Source: Corallococcus silvisoli | GTDB taxonomy: Bacteria; Myxococcota; Myxococcia; Myxococcales; Myxococcaceae | Assembly (NCBI RefSeq): GCF_009909145.1 | Contig: NZ_JAAAPJ010000008.1 | Coordinates: 62,001 to 126,000, forward strand | DNA length: 64,000 nt | Direction of reading: 5' to 3' | Shown: positions 41,345 through 50,149 of the stretch, piece after piece | Layout: each line of letters starts with the position of its first letter | How positions within the stretch are numbered: position 1 is the first letter of the stretch | The notes under the pieces: generated by a model | Told to the model about the DNA's origin: nothing | What the model saw: the letters and a program-made list of their open reading frames with translations, nothing else | The model's database searches: none | Made by a program: the position numbers and the translations under genes

Positions 41345-43179
41345 CCCAGGCGACAGCTTCAGGAGGCAGCGGCCCGTCACGCAGCGGCGCGGACTTCACC
41401 CTTGGCTTCCTCCTGGAGGCCTTGGTGTCCCAGCGCCTGCTGACCTCACCGCAGGCGCAGGAGGTCCTGGCGCGCGAGCCCGCGGCACGGGCCCGCATCC
41501 TCAAGGCGCAGGGAGGGACGGGCAAGGACGCGGCCCGCTACGACGTGTCGCCCGTGGAGGTGGTCGCCGCCTTCCAGATCCCCGCGCCGGGCGGGCGGGG
41601 CGTGCTGGATGAGGACCGCGTCACGGAGGCCGCCGCGCGCGCCGCGGGGCTGGCCTACCGCAAGCTGGATCCGCTGAAGATGGACATGGCCCTGGCCACC
41701 CGCACGGTGTCCCGGCCCTACGCGCAGAAGCACGTGCTGCTGCCCCTGGAGCGGACCGAACAGGGGCGGCTGCGCGTGGCGGTGGCCAACCCCTTCGACC
41801 GGGAGCTCTTCGAGAGCTTCCACCGGCTCACCGGCGAGCCGGTGGAGCCGGTGCTGTCGGCGAAGACGGACATCCTCCGCTCCATCGCGGACATCTACGG
41901 CTTCAAGAAGACGCTGGCGCAGGCCGCGGACGACTTCAGCGGCTCGCAGTCCCAGCTGGCCAACTTCGAACAGCTGGTGTCGCTCAGCGGCACCCAGGAG
42001 CTGGAGGCGTCCGACCGGCCGGTGGTGCAGGCGGTGGACTACCTCCTGCGCTACGCCTTCGACAACCGCGCGTCGGACATCCACATCGAACCCAAGCGCG
42101 CCACCGCGGTGGTGCGGCTGCGCATCGACGGGGTGCTGCACCCGGTCTATACGCTGCCCGCGCAGGTGCATCCGCCCGTCGTGTCGCGCGTGAAGATGCT
42201 GGCGCGCATCGACATCTCCGAGAAGCGCCGCCCCCAGGACGGCCGCATCAAGACGGAGCGCGACGGCCGCGAGGTGGAGTTGCGCGTGTCCACGCTGCCC
42301 ACCGCCTTCGGCGAGAAGGTGGTCATCCGCATCTTCGACCCGGAGACGCTGGTGCAGGACATCGCCCAGCTGGGCTTCGAGCCGGACGAGAAGGGCCACT
42401 TCGAGTCGTGGATCGATCAACCCCACGGCCTCATCCTGGTGACGGGCCCCACGGGCAGCGGCAAGACGACGACGCTCTACTCCGCGCTCAAGGCGGTGGC
42501 GGGCCCGGACGTCAACGTCACCACGGTGGAAGACCCCATCGAAATGGTGTGGGACACCTTCAACCAGGTGCAGGTGCAGCCCAAGGTGGGCCTGGACTTC
42601 GCGGGGGCGCTGCGCCACATCCTGCGCCAGGACCCGGACGTCATCATGGTGGGCGAGATCCGCGACGCGGAGACCGCGGAGAACGCGCTCCAGGCCGCGC
42701 TCACCGGACACCTGGTGCTCTCCACGCTGCACACCAACGACGCGCTGGGCGCGGTGGCGCGCATGAAGGACCTGGGCGTGCCCGCCTTCCTCCTGGCGCA
42801 GAGCCTGCTGGGCGTCATGGCCCAGCGCCTGCTCCGGCGCATCTGCGTGCACTGCTCGGAGGAGGCGGTGCTCACTCCGGACGAGCTGCTCGCCCTCCAG
42901 GCCCCCCTGCCGCTGTTGCCCGGCGGGGTCCGGCTGTCGAAGGGGGCCGGGTGCGTGCGGTGCCGCGGCACGGGCTACTCCGGCCGGACGGGCGTCTTCG
43001 AGATCGTCTCCACCACCCGGGAGATGCGGGAGCTCATCGCCCGCGAGGCGCCGTACGACCAACTGGTGCATGCCGCGCGCCGCACCGGCATGCGCACCCT
43101 GCGCGAGGCCGCCGTGCGCAAGCTGGCCCAGGGCCTCACCGCCTTCGACGAGGTGGTGCGGATGACGTCCGCCTTCTAG
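41341..43179 (+). CDS. GspE/PilB-family secretion ATPase
   Basis: A 612-residue cytoplasmic hexameric ATPase of the type II secretion/type IV pilus family. The N-terminal MshEN-like domain (about 15-165) may bind c-di-GMP. The core has Walker A G-P-T-G-S-G-K-T (about 369-376), the Asp box V-E-D-P-I-E, Walker B around D-V-I-M-V-G-E-I-R-D and the His box S-T-L-H-T-N-D. Two Cys pairs (C-V-H-C about 501 and C-V-R-C about 538) make the zinc site of GspE/PilB. Start is TTG 41341, overlapping the MYXO-CTERM stop. No gspD, gspF or pilus genes are adjacent, so whether it serves secretion or pili is open. Confidence 0.93.
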   Translation: MTQATASGGSGPSRSGADFTLGFLLEALVSQRLLTSPQAQEVLAREPAARARILKAQGGTGKDAARYDVSPVEVVAAFQIPAPGGRGVLDEDRVTEAAARAAGLAYRKLDPLKMDMALATRTVSRPYAQKHVLLPLERTEQGRLRVAVANPFDRELFESFHRLTGEPVEPVLSAKTDILRSIADIYGFKKTLAQAADDFSGSQSQLANFEQLVSLSGTQELEASDRPVVQAVDYLLRYAFDNRASDIHIEPKRATAVVRLRIDGVLHPVYTLPAQVHPPVVSRVKMLARIDISEKRRPQDGRIKTERDGREVELRVSTLPTAFGEKVVIRIFDPETLVQDIAQLGFEPDEKGHFESWIDQPHGLILVTGPTGSGKTTTLYSALKAVAGPDVNVTTVEDPIEMVWDTFNQVQVQPKVGLDFAGALRHILRQDPDVIMVGEIRDAETAENALQAALTGHLVLSTLHTNDALGAVARMKDLGVPAFLLAQSLLGVMAQRLLRRICVHCSEEAVLTPDELLALQAPLPLLPGGVRLSKGAGCVRCRGTGYSGRTGVFEIVSTTREMRELIAREAPYDQLVHAARRTGMRTLREAAVRKLAQGLTAFDEVVRMTSAF

Positions 43180-43199
43180 CGAACCCGCGGAAACACGAA

Positions 43200-43226
43200 G
43201 GGCCCGCCGTACCGCACGGCGGGCCC
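43200..43226. terminator. Hairpin between convergent gspE-like and OMP genes
   Basis: A perfect 11-bp stem, GGGCCCGCCGT (43200-43210) with ACGGCGGGCCC (43216-43226), and a 5-nt ACCGC loop. There is no T run on either side. It is placed to stop transcription from both directions. Confidence 0.75.
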
Positions 43227-43253
43227 CGCGAATGACACCGGAAGCAGCAGGGC

Positions 43254-44786
43254 CTAGAAGCGCGCCTGCAGCAGGGTGTTGAAGCCCAGCGCGTGCGGCT
43301 TCTCGAAGTTCGGCTGGGCGATGCCCGTCACGTCGTCCTCGAACGTGGTCCGGTTGGTGTCGTAGGTGTAGTAGACCTCGCCCACCGCCGCGACCGTCTC
43401 CGACAGGTCCCACCGGAAGGTGGCCTTGGCGGAGATGATGGGCTGCGCCTCGCAGGCGCCGGAGCCACCGCAGGTGCTGGGCAGGATGCTCAGCTGGTTG
43501 GCGTCACGCACCACCACCGTGCGCGTGCCGGTGAGGCTGGGGGGCGGGTTGCTGCCGCCAATGAGCGGCACCGGGCTGCGGAACGACGCCGGCTGCTGCA
43601 CGCCGACGATGAAGCCCGGCGTCAGGTGCAGGCCCGGCAGGTTGTAGTCCGCGCCCAGCGCCAGGAACATCTCCGGCTTCAGGACCGTGCCCGTCGGGAA
43701 GTCCTGGAACGGGGGGAAGCCCGGCACGTCGAACTGGATGAAGGACAGGCTGCGGTAGAGCGCCAGCACGTTGAAGCGCATCTGGTTGTACTTCGCGCGC
43801 GCCTGGAGGGCGACGGCCGTGGCGCCCTGGGGCTTGGTGGCGCCGAACTTGTCCGGATCCTGCAGCGTCTGCGTGAGGTAGCTGCCCTCCAGCGACACCG
43901 AGTAGGACAGGCCGCCCGGGTACTGCTCCGGCGCGAAGAAGCGCTGGTAGATTTCCGGGTCGTTCTTGTAGAGCCGGAAGTCCACGCTCGTGCCCACCGG
44001 CACACCCACGTGGTAGACGATCTGCCCGGACACGCCCGCCGAGTTGACGGGCGCCTCGATGCTCTGGTTCGCCAGGCCCGGGACGATGCCCTTCTGGAAG
44101 TAGCCGCCGCCGGCCTCCACGCGCAGCGTCTCCAGGATGTCCCAGCCCGCGCCGGCCATCACGCCGTAGAGCGTCTCCTGCTCCAGGATGAGGTCGTTGA
44201 GCACCAGGGCCGTCTTGCCGCCCACGTACGCGTACCAGCGGTCGCGCGTCAGCTGGAGCTTGGCGCCCGGCACGCCCGCCGCGGAGGCGCGGTTGGTGAA
44301 GATGGGGCTGCCGCCCCAGGAGATGCGGTACGCATATCCCAGACGGAAGCGGTCCGCGGACACCGGGAAGCCGGTGAGCGAAATGCCTTCCTTCTCACCC
44401 CAGCCGGGCGGCTGATAGTTCAGTCGCACGTAGCTGGAGTTGTCCAGGATGTCGACGCCGCCAGAAGGCCGCTCCAACACCAGCAGCGTGAGGGCCGCCT
44501 CGGTGGTGAGGCCTTCGAAGAAGGCCGGCATGCGCTTGTAGAGCACCACGTTCGACAGCGACTCGAAGCCGGAGAACTTGGTGTTGAAGTTGTCGTAGAA
44601 CTGCGTGTTCTGGTTGCCCGCGCCAAAGCGTGCGTTGGGGCTGTTGGGAGTGGTCTCTCCCGCGCCTGCCAACACGTTGTCGTCCGCGAAGACGAACGAC
44701 AAACGGGTGTCCACGAAGTCCCCGGCCCAAGCGGGCGCGGAAAGGGCTGTCAGGCCCGTCAAGGCCAGCGTCTGCAACGTTTTCAA
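43254..44786 (-). CDS. Outer-membrane beta-barrel protein
   Basis: A 510-residue protein with a signal peptide (1-21, A-P-A-W-A), then many amphipathic strands with aromatic girdles, Gly/Asn turns and a terminal L-L-Q-A-R-F ending in Phe, as expected for outer-membrane insertion. One short loop contains two Cys (C-G-G-S-G-A-C). No specific porin family is recognisable. Start is TTG 44786 because GGAGG lies 4-5 nt upstream and the signal peptide begins there; an ATG at 44843 would add an unrelated leader. It is third in an apparent operon after the 5'-nucleotidase and a lipoprotein (90 bp gap). Confidence 0.85.
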   Translation of the reverse strand: MKTLQTLALTGLTALSAPAWAGDFVDTRLSFVFADDNVLAGAGETTPNSPNARFGAGNQNTQFYDNFNTKFSGFESLSNVVLYKRMPAFFEGLTTEAALTLLVLERPSGGVDILDNSSYVRLNYQPPGWGEKEGISLTGFPVSADRFRLGYAYRISWGGSPIFTNRASAAGVPGAKLQLTRDRWYAYVGGKTALVLNDLILEQETLYGVMAGAGWDILETLRVEAGGGYFQKGIVPGLANQSIEAPVNSAGVSGQIVYHVGVPVGTSVDFRLYKNDPEIYQRFFAPEQYPGGLSYSVSLEGSYLTQTLQDPDKFGATKPQGATAVALQARAKYNQMRFNVLALYRSLSFIQFDVPGFPPFQDFPTGTVLKPEMFLALGADYNLPGLHLTPGFIVGVQQPASFRSPVPLIGGSNPPPSLTGTRTVVVRDANQLSILPSTCGGSGACEAQPIISAKATFRWDLSETVAAVGEVYYTYDTNRTTFEDDVTGIAQPNFEKPHALGFNTLLQARF

Positions 44787-44876
44787 TGTCCCTCCAGGAA
44801 GCGGTCCGGGGGAGACCGCTCCTCCCTGCGCCCCGGAATCCACCGGGGCGCGATGCGTCTAGCTAAGAATGAATGA

Positions 44877-46862
44877 CTACGGGCAAGGCTTGATGGGCTT
44901 CGGGCACTGCATGCCGGGCCCGGGGTAGCAGCACATGTCGTCCTGATCGCGGGGCAACACGTTCCAGCGGGGCCGTGCGGGGCCCACGTGCTTCAGGTGA
45001 CCCACGACGTCGAAGGTGGCCGCGTGCAGCTGCTTGCACTGGAGGGCCCTCGCCGCGTCGGCGTCGGTTTCACTGCAGTCCGGATTCAGGTCCGGAATCG
45101 CGTCCTTGATCTGCAGGCTGATGCGGGTGCGTGAGTCCGGGGCGATCTTGCAGGTGGCGTTGGCCGTGGCCGTGCTGTCACGCACCAGCGCGACCGTCAC
45201 CTCGGAGCCCGTGAGCGTGTACTCGAAGCGCGTGTTCGCGGCGATGAGCGTGCCCGTCTGGTCCACCGTCACTCCGGCCGGGCCGAAGCGCGCGCGCACC
45301 GGCTGGGTGCAGTAGAGGTTGACGCGCGTGCCCTGGGCCTGCGCCTTGGCGGGGGTGACGGAGGTGGTGCCCACGGTGACGCTGGCGATGCGCGAGGGGA
45401 CGGACTCGTCCAGACCCGCGGCCTCCGGGCCCGTGGCGTTCATCTCCACCACGAACTGGCCGAAGCTCGTGTACGTCGTCTTCTCCGCGCAGATGGTGCC
45501 CGCGTACTCACCGATGCCCAGCGTGCAGTCGATGACGCACTGGCGCTCCGGCAGGTCCGGATCATCCGGCGGCTCCTCGAAGCAGTTCTGCCAGCTGCGC
45601 GCCGTGCCGCTGCCGACCGGGCAGAACATGGGCAGGTCGTTGTTGCCGTTGGCGTCGCAGTTGCGGAACACGCGGGGGAACTTCACCCGGCGCAGCTTCA
45701 CCAGCGACGACTCCAGGCTCTCCATCTTGAAGTTCCTGTAGCTGTAGCCGCACAGGAGGTCGTCCAGGTAGGGCGAGCCGCTGAAGCCGCACAGCCGGCC
45801 GTTGACCTCCACCGGGGGCACCTGGGACAGGTACTTGTTCCACTCGCTCTGGGGCAGCAGGCGCACGTTCTCGCGCAGCGTCCAGGCGGGGAAGCTCATC
45901 TGCGTGGTGTTGGTGAACTCCGCCACCGTGCCGGACAACGTCCAGAGCAGGTCGCCCGAGTCCAGGCCTTCCGGGAAGGAGTAGTTGTAGATGTAGATGC
46001 TGTTGAAGCGGCCCGGGTTGTAGCCGTCCGGCTCCGGGGTCTGGATGTTCGCGCCCGGCACGTTCTTCTCCAGCACGCGGCAGGCCGTCATGTCCGTGAC
46101 GTAGAAGCCGCTGGAGTCCGTGCCCGTGACGAGCAGCATCATCTGCTTGCCGTTGTTCGGATCCGCCGCGTCGCAGTTCTGCGTCAGCGGCTCGCCGGCC
46201 TCCGGGTTGCGGCCCACGCGCATGAACTGCTTGACGAAGACGCTGGTCTCCGAGCCGTTCTCCGGCAGCTGGATGGTGGCGAGGCTGGGCTCCTCGAACC
46301 GGATGCCCGCCGTCAGGCCCGTCGCGTACGTGCGGGTGGCGGGCTCCTCGGGCACCTGGGTCAGGTCGCCCACGACGCCGCCATCCTGGTAGTCCAGCGT
46401 GAAGGGCTGGTCCTGCACCCAGATGTGCGTCTCACCGTACAGGTGGGCGACGCGCACGGTGCCGGTGCCCTTGCCGTTGGTGAGCTGCGCCCAGCGCTTG
46501 CTGTAGTCGCCGGTGATGTTGCCCGGGATGGTGCGGAAGGAGACCGGCCCGTTGAAGGACGTCATCTCCCCGCCGTTGCCGTCCAGCGCGGTGATGGACA
46601 CGGTGATGTCCACGTCCGTGCGGGGCAGGGTGTAGGGACAGTCGGCCGTGCCACGGACCGCGGGCGGCACCGCCGCCTGGTCGTTGCCGTACTTCGCGGC
46701 GCAGGTGTTCACCACCGGCAGGAGCGCGGCGGCCGAGTCACCGGTGACGATGCGGGTGACCTCCACGCGGAAGGAGCTGAGCCCGTCGGTGGTGAGCTCC
46801 GACTCCTTCGTGTAACAGCCAGCCGCGAGGGCCAGCGAGGACAGCAGGACGAGTCGCTTCAT
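44877..46862 (-). CDS. Large Cys-containing lipoprotein
   Basis: A 661-residue lipoprotein (lipobox A-A-G-C, Cys16). The rest looks like several beta-sandwich (Ig-like) segments, for example V-D-I-T-V-S-I-T-A-L-D-G-N-G-G with repeated Cys residues (C-x-C and C-C pairs, ending P-C-P), so disulfides outside the cytoplasm are likely. I do not recognise a family. Its ATG overlaps the stop of the 5'-nucleotidase gene by one base (TAATG), so translation is coupled. A partner role for the nucleotidase or the downstream barrel is an inference from the operon. Confidence 0.82.
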   Translation of the reverse strand: MKRLVLLSSLALAAGCYTKESELTTDGLSSFRVEVTRIVTGDSAAALLPVVNTCAAKYGNDQAAVPPAVRGTADCPYTLPRTDVDITVSITALDGNGGEMTSFNGPVSFRTIPGNITGDYSKRWAQLTNGKGTGTVRVAHLYGETHIWVQDQPFTLDYQDGGVVGDLTQVPEEPATRTYATGLTAGIRFEEPSLATIQLPENGSETSVFVKQFMRVGRNPEAGEPLTQNCDAADPNNGKQMMLLVTGTDSSGFYVTDMTACRVLEKNVPGANIQTPEPDGYNPGRFNSIYIYNYSFPEGLDSGDLLWTLSGTVAEFTNTTQMSFPAWTLRENVRLLPQSEWNKYLSQVPPVEVNGRLCGFSGSPYLDDLLCGYSYRNFKMESLESSLVKLRRVKFPRVFRNCDANGNNDLPMFCPVGSGTARSWQNCFEEPPDDPDLPERQCVIDCTLGIGEYAGTICAEKTTYTSFGQFVVEMNATGPEAAGLDESVPSRIASVTVGTTSVTPAKAQAQGTRVNLYCTQPVRARFGPAGVTVDQTGTLIAANTRFEYTLTGSEVTVALVRDSTATANATCKIAPDSRTRISLQIKDAIPDLNPDCSETDADAARALQCKQLHAATFDVVGHLKHVGPARPRWNVLPRDQDDMCCYPGPGMQCPKPIKPCP

Positions 46863-49258
46863 TACTTCACCCTCCGCCCGATACGGCCATCCTCGATGGC
46901 GCTCGCCACGGGCATGGCAGTGGGCTTCTCACAGAACGACCGCAACTGGCTGGTCACCGTACCGCAGCTGGGGTTGCTCCCCGACAGCAGGTCGCGGCAG
47001 CTGCACCGGCCGGTGGACGGGCCCTGGGGGACCGCGCACTCGGCGACGACCTGGTCCTTCGTCAGGTTCGCCACGCCGCACTTGTCCAGGGCCGCCTGCT
47101 GACCGGCCGCGTCCGCGGGCAGCTTGAGCAGGTCCAGGCAGGAGCAGCTGCCCACCTTCTTGTTGATGGCGTCCTCGAACGCCTGGGACACGCGGCAGGA
47201 GCCCAGCGTCTTGTCGTCCACCGTCCACTGGCCGTTCACCAGCGAACCGCAGCGCGTGCCGTTGCTGGACGTCTCCTTGCCCGCGAGCAGGTCCTTGCAG
47301 GAGCAGAAGCCCTGCATGTAGCCGATGAGCGAGTCACGCAGGCTGATGCCCGTCTCGATGCGCGTGGTGTTGCGCTTGAGCACCGCGAAGCCGGAGCCGC
47401 CCTTGGCGATGTAGTCGTTCACCGCGACCTTGTACGTGCCGTTGGTGTCCAGCGGCCGGCCGTTGATCTGGATGTCGATGCCAGGGTGCGCCCAGCAGCG
47501 CGAACCGCTGGTGTCCTCCAGGCACTGCCACGGCGCGTGGCCCTCGCGGGCCGTCTGGGGGCACGCGGTGTTCAGCGTCTCCGGCGTGCACGCGATGCGC
47601 AGGTCGTTGAGCTGCACCTGGGCGCAGTCCATGGTGAAGCGGGCGCCGGAGATCTGCGCCTGGCTCACGCACCCGCGCTCGGCGGAGCGCTCGGTGACGA
47701 AGTCGAACATCTCCTGCATCTCCACGCCGGACAGGTACATGATGTTGATGGTGTTCTCGAACGGGAACACGTTGAACATCGACTCCTGGGTGACGACGCC
47801 CGCGTAGAGGTTGTCGCGGATGCCCAGCGAGTTGGTGAGCGCCATCTCCGCTTCCACGCGGTTGCGCTTGCGCATGGAGTCCGCGGCGATGTTGCCCAGC
47901 GGGGAGTCACCGCCGTTGGAGTTGTTGCGCCGCTGCACGTCCAGCGGGGCGTAGGAGAAGATGGACGTCAGCTGCAGCTTCACGTCCATGCCCAGGAGGT
48001 ACGGGATGAGCAGGTCCGTCGTCCGCGAGTCCTCCTGGCGGCCGCACTCCGCGATGGCGTCGCGCACGCCCGGGGCCTCGATGAACTTCCCCGGATCCCA
48101 GAAGATGCTCTTGTCGAAGCGGTACTTGCGCATCGCCTCGTTGCACCAGAGGCCGTCCACCGGGAACGCGTGGTAGTCCTGGCTGATGACCTCGGCGCCC
48201 TCGCCCTCGCCCAGGCGCTGCGGCATCTTCACGACCAGCTCCAGGCGGCCCACGTACTTGGCGAACGCGCCCGAGTGGGACAGCACGACCTTGCGGCCGC
48301 TGGGGTCGGTGACGAGCTGGGGAGGGTTGAGCACCACGTGCAGGTGGCCGCCCAGCACCACGTCCATGCCGTTGACGCCCGCGATGTGCACGCGCACCAC
48401 CGACTTGGGGTCGCCCTCCGGACCGAACCACTCCAGCACCTTCCACGCGTCATGCGCGCGCTCCACGAAGGGCTTCGCGCGGGAGTACTCGTAGTAGGCC
48501 TCGTAGCCCTGGATGAGGTCCTGGTCCTCGGTGAGGCCCAGGTGGCTGACGATGACGATGAGGTCCGTCACCGGGCGCAGCAGCTCCACGTAGGCGCGCG
48601 CGGCCTCGTTCTGCTCCAGCGGGGTGACCTGCAGGCTGTTGCCACCCTCCACGATGGAGTTGAGCGAGGAGATGTTCGCCATGCCGATGACGCCCACCCG
48701 CAGGCCCTTCACCGTCTTGATGGTGTAGGGGTTGGTCACCATGGCGGTGCCGTTGGTGCCCGTCGTCTTCGGGTCGTCCCAGTAGTAGTTGGCGGCCAGC
48801 AGCGGGAAGTTGGCGAAGTTGCGCGCCTTCTGGGTGAAGTTGAGCGCGCCCGCGTCGAACTCGTGGTTGCCCACGACCGCGGCGTCCAGGTGCTGCTCGG
48901 AGAGGAAGCGGAACTCCGCCTCGCCCGTGTTCACGTTGAAGATGGGCGCGCCCTGGAAGCAGTCACCGGAGTCCAGGTGCAGGATGCGGTCGCCCTTCTT
49001 GCGCTCGCGCTTGAGGATGGACGCGATGCGCGTGGCGCCTCCGAACGGGCCGGCCTCCGGAATGAGCTCCAGGTCCTGGTCCGTCTTCAGCGGCGTGAAG
49101 TCGTACGGGATGAGGCGCGAGTGGATGTCAGAGGTATGGAGGAGGGTAAGCCGCACCTCCTGACCTTCGAGGTGGTAATCCTGGCCTTCCAGCACAGGCA
49201 TGCACGAGGCGAGGGCCAGGGCGCAGGCACAGAGGAGGCCGAGCAGTGCGCGACACAT
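46862..49258 (-). CDS. 5'-nucleotidase / UshA-like metallophosphoesterase lipoprotein
   Basis: A 798-residue lipoprotein (lipobox L-A-S-C, Cys19). The N-terminal calcineurin-like phosphoesterase domain carries the five metal motifs: H-T-S-D-I-H (41-46), D-S-G-D-C, G-N-H-E-F-D, V-S-H-L-G and G-G-H-L-H. The C-terminal 5'-nucleotidase specificity domain (about 420-650) includes N-S-L-G-I-R-D-N and G-G-S-G-F-A-V-L. The last 130 residues have Cys pairs in repeats C-S-C-x-D-L-L, not seen in simple UshA proteins. It should release phosphate from extracytoplasmic nucleotides. First gene of the nucleotidase-lipoprotein-OMP operon. Confidence 0.93.
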   Translation of the reverse strand: MCRALLGLLCACALALASCMPVLEGQDYHLEGQEVRLTLLHTSDIHSRLIPYDFTPLKTDQDLELIPEAGPFGGATRIASILKRERKKGDRILHLDSGDCFQGAPIFNVNTGEAEFRFLSEQHLDAAVVGNHEFDAGALNFTQKARNFANFPLLAANYYWDDPKTTGTNGTAMVTNPYTIKTVKGLRVGVIGMANISSLNSIVEGGNSLQVTPLEQNEAARAYVELLRPVTDLIVIVSHLGLTEDQDLIQGYEAYYEYSRAKPFVERAHDAWKVLEWFGPEGDPKSVVRVHIAGVNGMDVVLGGHLHVVLNPPQLVTDPSGRKVVLSHSGAFAKYVGRLELVVKMPQRLGEGEGAEVISQDYHAFPVDGLWCNEAMRKYRFDKSIFWDPGKFIEAPGVRDAIAECGRQEDSRTTDLLIPYLLGMDVKLQLTSIFSYAPLDVQRRNNSNGGDSPLGNIAADSMRKRNRVEAEMALTNSLGIRDNLYAGVVTQESMFNVFPFENTINIMYLSGVEMQEMFDFVTERSAERGCVSQAQISGARFTMDCAQVQLNDLRIACTPETLNTACPQTAREGHAPWQCLEDTSGSRCWAHPGIDIQINGRPLDTNGTYKVAVNDYIAKGGSGFAVLKRNTTRIETGISLRDSLIGYMQGFCSCKDLLAGKETSSNGTRCGSLVNGQWTVDDKTLGSCRVSQAFEDAINKKVGSCSCLDLLKLPADAAGQQAALDKCGVANLTKDQVVAECAVPQGPSTGRCSCRDLLSGSNPSCGTVTSQLRSFCEKPTAMPVASAIEDGRIGRRVK

Positions 49259-49263
49259 TCGTG

Positions 49264-49273
49264 ACGGATCCGT
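49264..49273. promoter_or_regulatory. Palindrome ACGGATCCGT before the 5'-nucleotidase gene
   Basis: A perfect 10-bp palindrome 5 bp upstream of the nucleotidase ATG, in the 129-bp divergent spacer with the Nudix gene. It could be an operator; no known regulator is matched. Confidence 0.3.
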
Positions 49274-49387
49274 GATTCGTAGGGAGTGACGACTTGAGGA
49301 CGGCGCAACCTACGGGATCAACGGTGCACGGGCAAGCAACGCCGCCGTGGCAGGTCCACGTACCCGGCAACAGGAGAGCAGGCAGAC

Positions 49388-50068
49388 ATGCGTCCCAGCA
49401 GTTCCAATGTGACTGACATCGAGATCATCGAGGATTTCTCCGCCACGGCGCGTTGTGATGAGGGCTTCCTCCGAGTGCGGCGGCTGCGCTGCCGCAACCG
49501 GCGCGCGGACGGTTCCTCCTCTCCGGTGTACAGGGTGGATGTCGTGGACCGGCCACGGCTGGACGCGGTGTCCGTGCTCGTCTACCGCCGTGCGTCAGAC
49601 GGAACCGTGGAAGTCCTGACGCGGATGAACCTGCGCCCCGCGGCGTACTTCCGCCGGGAGCAGACCGCGTCCATGACCGTGCCCGACGCGGTGAGTTATC
49701 TGCGCGTGGAGGAAATCGTCGCGGGGCTGCTGGAGCCTTCCGACAAGGGCGAGGAGGGGCTTCGCCGCCGCGCGGCGGAAGAGGTGAAGGAAGAGGCGGG
49801 CTACGCGGTGCGGCCGGAGGACATCCAGCTGTTGGGCGGCGCGTTCTTCCTGGCGCCGGGCATCTTGTCGGAGAAGGTCTTCCCGGCCGCGGTGGACGTC
49901 ACCGGCGTCGAGCAGGGCGCGGTGGAAGGGGACGGCTCGCCTCTAGAGGAGGGCATCCACCTGCAATGGCGGCCGGTGCAGGCGGTGCTGGAGGCGTGCC
50001 GGCGCGGTGACATCGCGGACGCGAAGACGGAAGTGTCCCTCACGCGGCTGCTCGCCCGGCTGGGCTGA
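49388..50068 (+). CDS. Nudix hydrolase
   Basis: A 226-residue cytoplasmic protein with a Nudix domain (about 60-200). The Nudix box region reads E-E-G-L-R-R-R-A-A-E-E-V-K-E-E-A-G-Y. The usual R of R-E-U-x-E-E is replaced by E, and the opening Gly is out of register, but the metal-binding Glu residues are present. It is probably a nucleoside-diphosphate-linked pyrophosphatase of unknown specificity, resembling ADP-ribose or NDP-sugar enzymes in length. AGGAG lies upstream of the ATG at looser spacing. Confidence 0.88.
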   Translation: MRPSSSNVTDIEIIEDFSATARCDEGFLRVRRLRCRNRRADGSSSPVYRVDVVDRPRLDAVSVLVYRRASDGTVEVLTRMNLRPAAYFRREQTASMTVPDAVSYLRVEEIVAGLLEPSDKGEEGLRRRAAEEVKEEAGYAVRPEDIQLLGGAFFLAPGILSEKVFPAAVDVTGVEQGAVEGDGSPLEEGIHLQWRPVQAVLEACRRGDIADAKTEVSLTRLLARLG

Positions 50069-50149
50069 GGCGCTTGCTGTTTCCGGGGTGAGGACGGACG
50101 GGGTAGGGTGCAGGCCCGTTCGTTCCCCCCTCCAGGCGAGGTTCGTCGC

